From positions 1-64,000 of the forward strand of contig NZ_JBHLWB010000008.1 in NCBI RefSeq assembly GCF_042433055.1: DNA of 64,000 bases, given 5' to 3'. Position numbers and translations under genes: made by a program. The DNA comes from Gallibacterium trehalosifermentans (GTDB lineage: Bacteria > Pseudomonadota > Gammaproteobacteria > Enterobacterales > Pasteurellaceae). The notes below the pieces were generated by a model. That model had not been told where the DNA came from, searched no databases, and saw only the letters and a list, made by a program, of their open reading frames with translations. Positions within the stretch are counted from its first letter, which is position 1. Every line of letters begins with the position of its first letter. Below, piece after piece: positions 8,440 to 16,991 of this stretch.

Positions 8440-9531
8440 TTAGAGAATCGATTTGAAAGGAACATTTGGTTCTTGTTCAAAACAATCATCAAAGCCACGT
8501 GGGTGATGATATTCAACTAAATCTTTGTCTCGAGGATAGACATATTTGCCACCAACTTCCCAAATAAATGGGTGGAATTGATATTGCAAGCGATCTTTGC
8601 GCATACGATAGAGCGCCAAAATTTCATCGGTACTTGCTGTAAAGTTTGTCCAAATATCATGGTGGACAGGGATAACAACTTTAGCTCGTAAACACTCAGC
8701 CATTCTAAGAATATCAATAGAGGTCATTTTATCTGCAATGCCAATAGGATTTTCACCATAACTACCTAATGCAACATCAATATCATAATCTTTACCATGT
8801 TTTGCATAGTAGATGGAGTAGTGAGAATCACCTGAATGGTAAATATTACCACCTGGTGTTTTAATCAGATAGTTTACCGCTTTTAAGCCCATCTCTTCAT
8901 CGCTAGGGCAGATGCCATGTAACTCGCCGCCATTTTCTTCTGCACCTCGTGCAGGCAAAGTAACTAAACAAGTACGGTCAAAAGAATCTAAAGCGATCAA
9001 TTCAATATCTTTGATTTTTACACTGTCGCCAGGTTTCACGACAACGCAGCGGTCAGCTGGAACACCCCATTTCAGCCACATATCTACACAATATTGTGGA
9101 CCGATAAATTTTACATGATCTAAATTAGGATTTTGTATCACTGCGGCAGCAACATTAACATCAATATGATCATTATGATAATGAGTGGCAATAATTGCAT
9201 CGACCTCATTAATGCCAAAGGGATCTAATACACATACGGCATTACGTAGATTTGGTTGTAATTTGCGTACACCAGCCATATTCGCCATTTGATGGCCTCT
9301 CACCATATCTTTAACTTTTTTTGTTGCTTTGCCACGACCACACCATAAATCAATACATAGATTTGCATTAGCTGGCGTTTTCACCCATAACCCCACACAA
9401 CCTAACCACCACATTGCCACATTATTTGGTGATACTACTTCTTGCTCAATTTCTTCATTTAACCAAGTTCCCCACTCAGGGAATGTTGATAGGATCCAGC
9501 TTTCACGGGTAATTTCTTGAACTTTACTCAT
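8440..9531 (-). CDS. ulaG: L-ascorbate-6-phosphate lactonase
   Basis: UlaG is a cytoplasmic metallo-beta-lactamase-fold enzyme that opens L-ascorbate 6-phosphate to 3-keto-L-gulonate 6-phosphate, after PTS uptake. The 363 residues match E. coli UlaG end to end, from MSKVQEITRESWILSTFPEWG to a C-terminal FDDCFEQEPNVPFKS. Metal ligands are visible in ATHYHNDHID, in YHSGDSHYS and in IPVHHDIWTNF. It is divergent from ulaA, with the shared control region between them. Confidence 0.97.
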   Translation of the reverse strand: MSKVQEITRESWILSTFPEWGTWLNEEIEQEVVSPNNVAMWWLGCVGLWVKTPANANLCIDLWCGRGKATKKVKDMVRGHQMANMAGVRKLQPNLRNAVCVLDPFGINEVDAIIATHYHNDHIDVNVAAAVIQNPNLDHVKFIGPQYCVDMWLKWGVPADRCVVVKPGDSVKIKDIELIALDSFDRTCLVTLPARGAEENGGELHGICPSDEEMGLKAVNYLIKTPGGNIYHSGDSHYSIYYAKHGKDYDIDVALGSYGENPIGIADKMTSIDILRMAECLRAKVVIPVHHDIWTNFTASTDEILALYRMRKDRLQYQFHPFIWEVGGKYVYPRDKDLVEYHHPRGFDDCFEQEPNVPFKSIL

Positions 9532-9576
9532 TTTATGCTCCTATGATCTTTAAATAGATAATTAAAAGTGTTCAAA

Positions 9577-9595
9577 AATAATCATATTTAATCAA
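9577..9595 (-). promoter_or_regulatory. Candidate UlaR operator, ulaG side
   Basis: On the minus strand this reads TTGATTAAATATGATTATT. It matches the ulaA-side site (9750-9768) in the pattern TGATYAAATATRATY and points toward ulaG, so the two face their own genes. UlaR is the neighbouring repressor, hence the proposal. No binding data are implied. Confidence 0.5.
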
Positions 9596-9732
9596 AGGAA
9601 GATAATCAAATGTTTTTTTATTTTTTTATGATCTGTTTCTATTTTTAGTGTAAATACAAAGTATTAATCTGTTTTTATTGGTTTGTTATTTTTTATTTTT
9701 GTTTTTCTTTAAAGATAGGAAGATAAAAAAAT

Positions 9733-9748
9733 TGTGATTTTGTTCACA
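9733..9748 (+). promoter_or_regulatory. CRP-binding site in ula control region
   Basis: TGTGATTTTGTTCACA is a perfect match to the CRP consensus TGTGA-N6-TCACA. It sits between the divergent ulaG and ulaA genes and touches the candidate UlaR site. Catabolite control of ascorbate use is known in E. coli. The rest of 9532-9918 is AT-rich with no gene. Confidence 0.85.
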
Positions 9749-9749
9749 A

Positions 9750-9768
9750 ATGATCAAATATAATCTTT
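9750..9768 (+). promoter_or_regulatory. Candidate UlaR operator, ulaA side
   Basis: ATGATCAAATATAATCTTT resembles the reverse complement of the site near ulaG. It directly abuts the CRP site, so repressor and activator could compete or act together. Confidence 0.5.
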
Positions 9769-9918
9769 TTTAATCTTTATTAATGGTTATTATAAATATG
9801 GATTATTCAAGTTGAATACGATCATGAAAAGGAAAACTTGCCGCTTTCAAGATGAGGCTAATGAAATGATTGGAAGTTGGTGATTCCTTTATCTTCTAAT
9901 TATATAGGGGGTTCTTTT

Positions 9919-11703
9919 ATGGAAATACTCACAGATATTTTGCTCTTTCTAAAAGATCAGGTGTTGAATAAAGCACCATTCTTACTTGGTATTGTGGCTT
10001 GTTTAGGTTATGTATTACTGAAGAAAGATACAACAACGATTATTAAAGGAACGATTAAAACGATCGTGGGTTTTATGATTGTTCAGGCAGGATCGGGTTT
10101 TCTCGTTTCTAATTTTAAACCTGTTATTGAGGGCTTATCTAAATTCCATAAATTAACTGGTGCAGTGATAGATCCTTATACCAGTATGCAGGCAACAATT
10201 CAGACGATGGCTGATAATTATGCGTGGGTAGGCTATGCGGTAATTGGTGCACTCTTTTTGAACATTCTGTTGGTGGTGTTTAGAAAATTTACAGGGATTC
10301 GCACCATTATGCTCACAGGACATATTATGTTCCAACAGGCGGGACTGGTTGCTGTGTTCTATATGATTATTGGGGCATCAATGTGGGAAACGGTCATTTA
10401 TACGTCGGTATTAATGGCACTATATTGGGGAATTTCATCTAATATTATGTATAAACCAACCCAAGCGGTAACAGGTGGTGCAGGGTTCTCTATCGGACAC
10501 CAACAACAAATTGCTTCGTGGGTTGCTGTGAAGTTAGCACCAAAACTTGGTGATAAAACGGACTCTGTTGACAATATGAATTTACCGAAATGGTTACATA
10601 TTTTCCATGATAGCATTTCAGCAACCGCATTAGTGATGACAGTGTTCTTCGGCATTATATTGTTGTCATTTGGTTTAGACAATTTACAAACCATGGCAGG
10701 CAAAACCCACTGGTCAATGTACATTTTAGAAATGGGCTTGAAATTTGCGGTGGCAATTCAAATTATTGTAACTGGGGTACGAATGTTTGTTGCTGAATTA
10801 TCAGAAGCGTTTAAAGGGATTTCCGAACGTTTAATTCCAAACTCTGTACTTGCGATTGACTGTGCAGCAATTTATGCATTCTCACCAAATGCGATGGTGT
10901 TTGGTTTTATGTGGGGTGCGATAGGTCAATTTGTGGCGGTTGGAATGCTGCTAGGTTTGAACTCGCCAATTCTTATTATTCCTGGATTTATCCCAATGTT
11001 TTTCTCTAATGCCACGATTGGGGTGTTTGCTAACCAATTTGGTGGGTGGAAAGCGGTGATGAAAATCTGTTTTGTAATGGGAATTATTGAGGTGCTGGGA
11101 TCGGCATGGGTCATTCATTTATTGGCAACGCAAGGCACAATATTTAATGGGTGGATGGGTATGGCTGATTGGGCATTATTCTTCCCTGTTATCTTGCAAG
11201 GTATTGTTAGTGTCCCAGGATTTTTCTTTGTGATTGTTGCACTTAGCCTTGTTTATATGTTGTTTGCAGCGAAAAAATTACGAGCAGAAGAGGCAGAAGC
11301 GGCAGCAAAAGGTTTAACCTTAGAGCAGTTAGATGGTTACGGCTTAGATGAGGTTGTGAGTCAACAGCAAACAGAAAGTGCAGATACTGAGTTGACACCA
11401 GCAGGCACAAAAGCCATTCGTATTTTAGCGGTATGTGGTTCTGGGCAAGGTTCATCAATGATGATGAAAATGAAAATTAAAGGTTATTTGGATAAGCGAG
11501 GCATTAATAATGTTATGGATTCTTGTGCGGTAACGGATTATAAGGGCAAACTGAGTGAAGTAGATATTATTGTCTGTTCTCAGCACCTTGCTGATGAAAT
11601 TCAAGCAGGGGAAGGGAAGTCCGTTCTTGGGGTCAAAAATATGCTAAATCCAAACTCTTTTGGTGATGAATTAATCGCACTCATCAAACAGCACGTTAAA
11701 TAA
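9919..11703 (+). CDS. ulaA: Ascorbate PTS permease, fused IIC and IIB domains
   Basis: This is the membrane permease of the L-ascorbate phosphotransferase system with its IIB domain attached. Residues 1 to about 465 align with E. coli UlaA (MEIL start, GIVACLGYVLL, ITGIRTIMLTGHIMFQQAGL, GFSIGHQQQ, IIPGFIPMFFSNATIGVFAN). A charged, alanine-rich linker (about 455-500) leads to a UlaB-like domain with ILAVCGSGQGSS; Cys506 is the expected phosphorylation site. The start is ATG 9919, preceded by AGGGGG; the frame open 14 codons upstream lacks a ribosome site. E. coli encodes IIB as a separate protein. Uptake yields L-ascorbate 6-phosphate for UlaG. Confidence 0.95.
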   Translation: MEILTDILLFLKDQVLNKAPFLLGIVACLGYVLLKKDTTTIIKGTIKTIVGFMIVQAGSGFLVSNFKPVIEGLSKFHKLTGAVIDPYTSMQATIQTMADNYAWVGYAVIGALFLNILLVVFRKFTGIRTIMLTGHIMFQQAGLVAVFYMIIGASMWETVIYTSVLMALYWGISSNIMYKPTQAVTGGAGFSIGHQQQIASWVAVKLAPKLGDKTDSVDNMNLPKWLHIFHDSISATALVMTVFFGIILLSFGLDNLQTMAGKTHWSMYILEMGLKFAVAIQIIVTGVRMFVAELSEAFKGISERLIPNSVLAIDCAAIYAFSPNAMVFGFMWGAIGQFVAVGMLLGLNSPILIIPGFIPMFFSNATIGVFANQFGGWKAVMKICFVMGIIEVLGSAWVIHLLATQGTIFNGWMGMADWALFFPVILQGIVSVPGFFFVIVALSLVYMLFAAKKLRAEEAEAAAKGLTLEQLDGYGLDEVVSQQQTESADTELTPAGTKAIRILAVCGSGQGSSMMMKMKIKGYLDKRGINNVMDSCAVTDYKGKLSEVDIIVCSQHLADEIQAGEGKSVLGVKNMLNPNSFGDELIALIKQHVK

Positions 11704-11709
11704 TTAAAA

Positions 11710-11738
11710 CGATTGATATAGTTTAACTATATCAATCG
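11710..11738 (+). other. 29-bp palindrome between ulaA and ulaC
   Basis: Two perfect 14-base arms (CGATTGATATAGTT and its complement) meet around one base. No T run follows, so it is not a standard terminator. In mRNA it would form a hairpin just after the permease stop codon. It may stabilise the upstream message or tune the amount of IIA relative to permease. Confidence 0.6.
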
Positions 11739-11761
11739 CCAGCGAGCAAAAAGGGATAAAT

Positions 11762-12232
11762 ATGAATTTAAAACAATCACTTATTGAAAACCAATCTATC
11801 CGTTTGCAACAATCAGCAAAAACATGGCAAGAAGCAATAAAACTTGCTATTGATCCACTTATTGAATCTGGTGCAGTAGAGCCACGTTATTACGACAGGA
11901 TTATCCAATGTATTGAAGAAATGGGACCATATATTATTTTAGCACCAGGTTTAGCGATGCCACATGCTCGTCCAGAAGACGGGGTATTACGCACTGCTTT
12001 CTCATTAGTAACTTTGACGGAACCCGTTAAGTTTTCAGATGAAGATGAGCCTATTGATGTACTTTTTGCTTTAGCAGGGAGTGATTCAGATAAACATATG
12101 GCTGGCTTAATGGAGATTACGCAAGTATTAGATGATCCTGATAGTGATACTGGTGTAGATCTAGAAAAGATTCGTCGATGTAAGACTCATGCAGAAGTGT
12201 ATGCGGTGATTGATGCTGCACTAAATGAATAA
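11762..12232 (+). CDS. ulaC: Ascorbate PTS EIIA component
   Basis: A 156-residue cytoplasmic IIA protein of the mannitol/fructose/ascorbate type. It takes phosphate from HPr and passes it to the IIB domain of the fused permease. The active-site histidine is in LAPGLAMPHARPEDGV (about residue 68). The C-terminal DPDSDTGVDLEKI region is normal. It is second gene of the plus-strand operon, separated from ulaA only by the palindrome, with AAGGGA as ribosome site. Confidence 0.93.
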   Translation: MNLKQSLIENQSIRLQQSAKTWQEAIKLAIDPLIESGAVEPRYYDRIIQCIEEMGPYIILAPGLAMPHARPEDGVLRTAFSLVTLTEPVKFSDEDEPIDVLFALAGSDSDKHMAGLMEITQVLDDPDSDTGVDLEKIRRCKTHAEVYAVIDAALNE

Positions 12233-12262
12233 TTCTATTATTTAAATAAAAGGGTATATATT

Positions 12263-12943
12263 ATGAATAAACCATTACTCCAAATTGCGCTTGATTCACT
12301 TACTTTAGAAAAAGCTGTAGCAGATGCAAAACAAACAGAGTCCCTTGTTGATATTATTGAAGTAGGGACAATTTTAGCTTGTGCTGAAGGAATGAAAGCG
12401 GTTTCTGTTTTGCGGGCATTACACCCAAATCATATTATTGTTTGTGATTTGAAGACAACTGATGGCGGCGCTATTTTAGCAAAGATGGCTTTTGAGGCAG
12501 GAGCTGACTGGTTAACTGTATCGGCAGCAGCACATCCTGCAACAAAAGCGGCTTGTAAAAAAGTTGCTGATGAATTTAATCAGACACACCCAGAGCTGAA
12601 AGTAAAAAAAGAGATCCAAATTGAAATTTATGGAAATTGGACCTTAGAAGATGCTAAACAGTGGGTAGCGTTAGGTATAGAACAAGCTATTTATCACCGT
12701 TCAAGAGATGCAGAACTTGCAGGAAATGGCTGGACTGAAGATGATATTGAAAACATGAAAGCGCTAGAAGCATTAGGGTTAAAATTATCTATTACAGGAG
12801 GTATTATTCCTGAAGATATTTATCTCTTTGCTGAAATTAAGCAAGCAAAAGCCTTTATTGCAGGAAGGGCATTAGTGGGGGAAAAAGGACAAGAAACCGC
12901 AGAAAAAATAAAAGCAAATATTGATAAATACTGGCAAAGTTAG
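12263..12943 (+). CDS. ulaD: 3-keto-L-gulonate-6-phosphate decarboxylase
   Basis: UlaD is an orotidine-decarboxylase-like barrel that turns 3-keto-L-gulonate 6-phosphate into L-xylulose 5-phosphate. Key features are LQIALDS, IIEVGTILACAEG, the DLKTTDGG metal-site motif, EAGADWLTVSAAAHPAT, YHRSRDAEL and the phosphate-binding end ITGGIIPED and FIAGRALVG. At 226 residues it is about ten longer than E. coli UlaD and closer to the Haemophilus form. It ends the operon. The epimerases ulaE and ulaF are not here, so L-xylulose 5-phosphate must be handled by genes elsewhere. Confidence 0.95.
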   Translation: MNKPLLQIALDSLTLEKAVADAKQTESLVDIIEVGTILACAEGMKAVSVLRALHPNHIIVCDLKTTDGGAILAKMAFEAGADWLTVSAAAHPATKAACKKVADEFNQTHPELKVKKEIQIEIYGNWTLEDAKQWVALGIEQAIYHRSRDAELAGNGWTEDDIENMKALEALGLKLSITGGIIPEDIYLFAEIKQAKAFIAGRALVGEKGQETAEKIKANIDKYWQS

Positions 12944-12979
12944 AGACTTGATTCTTGCGCAAGTGAAAAGAAAATGGAA

Positions 12980-13014
12980 GATACCAGCTTTTGGTAAAGC
13001 TGGTATCTTTATTG
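12980..13014 (+). terminator. ula operon terminator
   Basis: A perfect 12-bp stem (GATACCAGCTTT/AAAGCTGGTATC) with loop TGGT, then a T-rich tail. Confidence 0.85.
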
Positions 13015-13142
13015 TATTTGTTGGTTAGCGTAAAGTTTATATTAATAAAATGAGAGATAAAAATTCTTCTTTGATGGAAGATTCATTACATTGCAAAAGA
13101 AGAAAAAATCATTTTTTTCACGATCTATTTTGATGATCAGGC

Positions 13143-13171
13143 TTGAGAAATCAAGATAAAGTGAGTATAAT
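13143..13171 (+). promoter_or_regulatory. rpmB-rpmG promoter
   Basis: TTGAGA and a perfect TATAAT are 17 bases apart. Nothing else lies between it and the previous terminator, and rpmB begins 135 bases downstream. Confidence 0.8.
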
Positions 13172-13177
13172 CCACGA

Positions 13178-13300
13178 CCTTTAATATAGTTAGTAGCGGG
13201 TCGGGTTTCATACCTGACGAGGTAGCTAACAAATCTAAGCCAATTAGAATGTTGGTAATCCGAACCGTAGAGCTTAAGCTTTAGTTAATTATTGGAGAAT
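13178..13300 (+). other. rpmB mRNA leader
   Basis: The roughly 120-base untranslated leader is richer in G and C than its surroundings and contains a 6-bp hairpin (TCGGGT/ACCTGA) inside a GTTAG/CTAAC frame. An r-protein leader of this kind could be an autoregulatory site, but I recognise no known RNA family. Confidence 0.3.
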
Positions 13301-13305
13301 TACAA

Positions 13306-13542
13306 ATGTCCAGAGTCTGTCAAGTAACAGGCAAACGCCCGGCAGTTGGTAATAACCGTTCACACGCAATGAACGCAACTCGTCGTCGTTTTTTACCAAA
13401 CCTTCACACTCACCGTTTCTGGGTTGAAAGTGAAAACCGTTTCGTAACTTTACGCTTAACAGCGAAAGGTATGCGTATTATTGATAAAAAAGGCATCGAT
13501 GCAGTTTTAGCTGATCTTCGTGCTAAAGGCGAAAAAATCTAA
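13306..13542 (+). CDS. rpmB: 50S ribosomal protein L28
   Basis: L28 is a small basic protein of the large subunit. The 78 residues begin MSRVCQVTGKRP and contain the family core ATRRRFLPNLHTHRFWV. TTGGAGAA precedes the start. It forms the usual pair with rpmG 11 bases later. Confidence 0.98.
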   Translation: MSRVCQVTGKRPAVGNNRSHAMNATRRRFLPNLHTHRFWVESENRFVTLRLTAKGMRIIDKKGIDAVLADLRAKGEKI

Positions 13543-13553
13543 GGAGCTGAAAA

Positions 13554-13724
13554 ATGGCAGCAAAAGGTGCTCGCGAGAAAATTAAACTTGTTTCTACTGC
13601 AGAAACAGGTCATTTCTATACTACGACTAAAAATAAACGTAACATGCCAGAAAAAATGGAAATCAAAAAATATGATCCAGTTGTTCGTAAGCATGTTATT
13701 TATAAAGAAGCTAAAATTAAATAA
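13554..13724 (+). CDS. rpmG: 50S ribosomal protein L33
   Basis: L33, 56 residues (MAAKGAREKIKLVSTAETGH to a C-terminal KEAKIK). It has no CxxC pairs and so is the zinc-independent form, in contrast to L36 at 42746, which keeps its cysteines. AAGGAG precedes the start. It is co-transcribed with rpmB and closed by the terminator downstream. Confidence 0.97.
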   Translation: MAAKGAREKIKLVSTAETGHFYTTTKNKRNMPEKMEIKKYDPVVRKHVIYKEAKIK

Positions 13725-13756
13725 TCGCTTTTTTATAAAATAACTTTTTAAAATTA

Positions 13757-13796
13757 ACTGCACCCAACGGTATTTACTGATGGGTGCAGTTTTTTA
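13757..13796 (+). terminator. rpmG terminator
   Basis: A perfect 10-bp stem ACTGCACCCA/TGGGTGCAGT, then six T residues. Confidence 0.9.
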
Positions 13797-13886
13797 TCTA
13801 TTAAAGAACGAAGAAATTAATATCTTGAATTGAGTTAGAGAGTGAACGGTAGTATTCTGCGATAAAACAGTCATAATCAAGGAATA

Positions 13887-14843
13887 ATGATGAGGCAAGT
13901 TGAACGACCATTATCAGGTTTTCTATTGGCATTAACGACAGCGATTTGTTGGGGATCACTGCCGCTTGCTTTACAACGAGTATTAACCGTTTTGGATAGT
14001 TATACTATTGTCTGGCTACGCTTTTTAATCGCAATGCTAGGATTAGCAATTATTTTAGTCATAACAGGTAAGCTACCAAATTTCAAAATTGCATTTAATC
14101 GGCGATTTCGTTGGATAACTTTAATTGGCTGCATGGGGTTAGCGGTTAATTTTATTCTGTTCAATACATCATTAGAGTATATTAATCCGTCTGTGTCGCA
14201 AGTATTGGGGCAGGTTTCGCCCTTTTTTATGATGTTGGCTGGGGTCATAATTTTTAAAGAAAAACTTAGATGGAATCAAAAATTAGGTGCAGTTTTATTA
14301 TTTATCGGCTTATTGACTTTTTTTAATGCACGCTTGGTAGAGTTATTCACCAGTCTTACCACATATACAAAAGGTGTCCTACTTTGTGTTTCTGCGGCAA
14401 TTATTTGGGTATCGTATGCCGTTGCACAAAAATTATTATTACGCCGTTTTAATTCACAACAGATTCTCTTTATTTTTTATATTTGTGCAGCATTGATTTT
14501 TACTCCATTTAGCCGTCCAGCAAGTTTATCTGGTTTAAATTGGGTAACAGGATTATGTTTACTTTATTGTTGTTTAAATACATTGGTCGCGTATGGTGCG
14601 TATGCCGAAGCATTAAATCGTTGGGAAGTGGCAAAAGTGAGCTCGGTTATTACGTTGACACCATTATTTACGATTTTATTTGTGGAAATTTTCCATCGCG
14701 CTTTTCCAGAGAGTGTCGCTGCATCTAATTTGAATTTTTTGGCATATGTTGGCGCATTTATTGTGGTATTAGGTGCATTGTGTTCAGCGGTAGGGCATAA
14801 ATTAATTAAAACACGTCGGTTTGACGTCATAGGAGATAAATAA
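13887..14843 (+). CDS. yhbE: DMT-family (EamA) membrane transporter
   Basis: A 318-residue inner-membrane protein with about ten hydrophobic segments in two EamA halves, the first with the typical WGSLPLALQRVL and the pattern NPSVSQVLGQVSPFFMML. It corresponds to the transporter usually found just before obgE in Haemophilus and E. coli (YhbE). Substrate is unknown. AAGGA precedes ATG 13887; ATG 13890 is an alternative. It ends 2 bases before obgE, so the two are translationally close and surely share a message. Confidence 0.85.
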   Translation: MMRQVERPLSGFLLALTTAICWGSLPLALQRVLTVLDSYTIVWLRFLIAMLGLAIILVITGKLPNFKIAFNRRFRWITLIGCMGLAVNFILFNTSLEYINPSVSQVLGQVSPFFMMLAGVIIFKEKLRWNQKLGAVLLFIGLLTFFNARLVELFTSLTTYTKGVLLCVSAAIIWVSYAVAQKLLLRRFNSQQILFIFYICAALIFTPFSRPASLSGLNWVTGLCLLYCCLNTLVAYGAYAEALNRWEVAKVSSVITLTPLFTILFVEIFHRAFPESVAASNLNFLAYVGAFIVVLGALCSAVGHKLIKTRRFDVIGDK

Positions 14844-14845
14844 AG

Positions 14846-16015
14846 ATGAAATTTATTGATGAAGCATTAATTAGAGTAGAGGCAGGTGATGGCGGAAATG
14901 GCTGCGTCAGTTTCCGCCGTGAAAAATATATTCCAAAGGGTGGTCCAGATGGCGGTGATGGCGGTGATGGTGGTGATGTTTATTTAATTGCTGATGAAAA
15001 TCTGAATACGCTTGTGGATTACCGCTTTGAAAAACGCTTTGCTGCTGGACGAGGTGAAAATGGTAGAAGTTCAAATTGTACTGGACATCGAGGTAATGAT
15101 ATTACGTTAAGAGTACCCGTAGGAACGCGAGCAGTCGATAATGATACTCAAGAAGTGATTGGTGATTTAACGGAACATAATATGAAATTACTGGTGGCAA
15201 AAGGAGGCTACCACGGTTTAGGGAATACACGCTTCAAATCTTCGGTAAATCGAGCGCCACGGCAAAAAACAAATGGTACATCAGGTGAAAAACGTGATTT
15301 ACAACTGGAATTAATGTTGCTTGCTGATGTGGGAATGTTGGGTTTACCTAATGCAGGAAAATCAACCTTTATTCGCGCTGTTTCTGCAGCAAAACCGAAA
15401 GTTGCTGATTATCCATTTACCACATTAGTACCAAGTCTTGGTGTGGTGAAAGTTGATGCTAATCGTAGTTTTGTGGTGGCGGATATTCCTGGGTTAATTG
15501 AGGGCGCATCTGAAGGTGCGGGGTTAGGAACTCGCTTCTTAAAGCATTTAGAACGTTGTCGAGTTTTAATTCACTTAGTGGATCTATTGCCGATTGATGA
15601 GAGTGATCCTGCAGACAACATTGCTATTATTGAAACAGAATTATTCCAATATAGTGAAAAATTAGCAGAAAAGCCGCGCTGGCTGGTATTTAATAAGATT
15701 GATACGATGAGTGATGAAGAGGCTCAACAACGTGCAGCAGAAATTGTCGAACGTATTGGCTGGGACGGAGATTATTATCTTATTTCTGCGGCAACGGGGC
15801 GGAATGTATCTGATCTCGTGCGAGATGTGATGGACTTTATTGAAGCAAACCCACGTGAAAAAGTGGTTATACCAGAAAATGAAGAAGTGAAATTCAAATG
15901 GGAAGATTATCACCAGCAACAGTTGTCAGAAGCAGAATTTGATGACGATGATGACGATTGGGATAATTGGTCAGAAGAAGATGAGGAAGGGGTTGAGATT
16001 ATTTATAAACCTTAA
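14846..16015 (+). CDS. obgE: Obg GTPase, ribosome assembly and stress
   Basis: ObgE (CgtA) binds the 50S subunit and acts in its assembly and in stress control. The glycine-rich Obg fold covers residues 1-158 (RVEAGDGGNGCVSFRREK, GGDGGDGGDVY). The GTPase domain shows GLPNAGKST (from about 166), DIPGLIEGASEG and NKID. The C-terminus is strongly acidic (EFDDDDDDWDNWSEED), as in gammaproteobacterial forms. The 389-residue length is normal. It is second in the yhbE-obgE unit. Confidence 0.97.
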   Translation: MKFIDEALIRVEAGDGGNGCVSFRREKYIPKGGPDGGDGGDGGDVYLIADENLNTLVDYRFEKRFAAGRGENGRSSNCTGHRGNDITLRVPVGTRAVDNDTQEVIGDLTEHNMKLLVAKGGYHGLGNTRFKSSVNRAPRQKTNGTSGEKRDLQLELMLLADVGMLGLPNAGKSTFIRAVSAAKPKVADYPFTTLVPSLGVVKVDANRSFVVADIPGLIEGASEGAGLGTRFLKHLERCRVLIHLVDLLPIDESDPADNIAIIETELFQYSEKLAEKPRWLVFNKIDTMSDEEAQQRAAEIVERIGWDGDYYLISAATGRNVSDLVRDVMDFIEANPREKVVIPENEEVKFKWEDYHQQQLSEAEFDDDDDDWDNWSEEDEEGVEIIYKP

Positions 16016-16042
16016 CGGGTTTAAACAAATTTAAGCAAATAT

Positions 16043-16068
16043 ATGGCGGATTTAATCCGCCATTTTTG
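16043..16068. terminator. Bidirectional terminator between obgE and murQ
   Basis: ATGGCGGAT and ATCCGCCAT form a perfect 9-bp stem with loop TTA, followed by T5. The right arm is inside murQ and encodes its last residues and stop, so one hairpin serves both convergent genes. Confidence 0.8.
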
Positions 16069-16975
16069 TTGTCTGTAATGCGACGTTCAATTTCCCTTGA
16101 GCTTGTTGTAATAACTGTTCTGCCTCAGTGCGTGGTAAATGACCTAAAATCATCATAATTGCTAATTTAGCTTGATTATCGGCTAGTTGTAGATAATGGG
16201 TGGCGGTTTGTTGATCGCATTCTGTTGCTTGCATCACAATTTTGACTGCACGATGGCGAAGTTTTTCATTCGTTGCTTGTACATCAACCATAAGATTTTG
16301 ATAGCATTTTCCCATTTGTACCAAACTGGCAGTCGAGAGCATATTTAGTACCATTTTTTGTGCACTCCCCGCTTTTAAACGTGATGAACCTGTTAAAACT
16401 TCCGCACCAACAACTGGGGTAATGGCAATATCAGCAAGCTTTGCCATTTCTGAATTTGGGTTACAACTAATCGCGACAGTAGTTGCACCGAGTTGTTTTG
16501 CATAGGCAAGCCCACCTAAGACATATGGCGTTCTGCCACTGACAGCTAAGCCTACGACCACATCTTTAGCAGAGAGTGCGAGTTGCTGTAAATCAAATTG
16601 TCCTGCTTGTGTATTATCTTCGGCATTTTCAACTGCTTGGCGAATAGCTTTATCACCACCTGCAATAATACCAATCACTTGATTTTGGCTAACGCCGAAT
16701 GTGGGTGGACATTCAGACGCATCTAATACCCCCAGCCGTCCGCTCGTCCCTGCACCTTGATAGATTAAGCGTCCACCTTGTTGAAAAGCCGCAACAATGC
16801 AGTCAATGGCTTGTGCGATAAAGGGAAGTTGGCTTTTGATTGCGATTGCCACCTGTTGATCTTCTTGATTCATCAGTTCAACAATTTCAAGAGAAGAGAG
16901 TTGATCTAATTGTGATGAATTTGGATTGCGTTGTTCAGAAGTGAGTTGATCTAATGTTTGAGAGAGTGAAGACAT
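16052..16975 (-). CDS. murQ: N-acetylmuramic acid 6-phosphate etherase
   Basis: MurQ splits the lactyl ether of MurNAc 6-phosphate to give GlcNAc 6-phosphate in cell-wall recycling. It is a SIS-domain protein of 307 residues with YQGAGTSGRLGVLDASECPP (the glutamate of the SEC motif is catalytic), GLAVSGRTPY and GSSRLKAGSAQK. It starts 16 bases after anmK, whose product is its substrate, so the pair forms one pathway unit. Confidence 0.96.
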   Translation of the reverse strand: MSSLSQTLDQLTSEQRNPNSSQLDQLSSLEIVELMNQEDQQVAIAIKSQLPFIAQAIDCIVAAFQQGGRLIYQGAGTSGRLGVLDASECPPTFGVSQNQVIGIIAGGDKAIRQAVENAEDNTQAGQFDLQQLALSAKDVVVGLAVSGRTPYVLGGLAYAKQLGATTVAISCNPNSEMAKLADIAITPVVGAEVLTGSSRLKAGSAQKMVLNMLSTASLVQMGKCYQNLMVDVQATNEKLRHRAVKIVMQATECDQQTATHYLQLADNQAKLAIMMILGHLPRTEAEQLLQQAQGKLNVALQTTKMAD

Positions 16976-16991
16976 TGGTTAATCCTAATGG

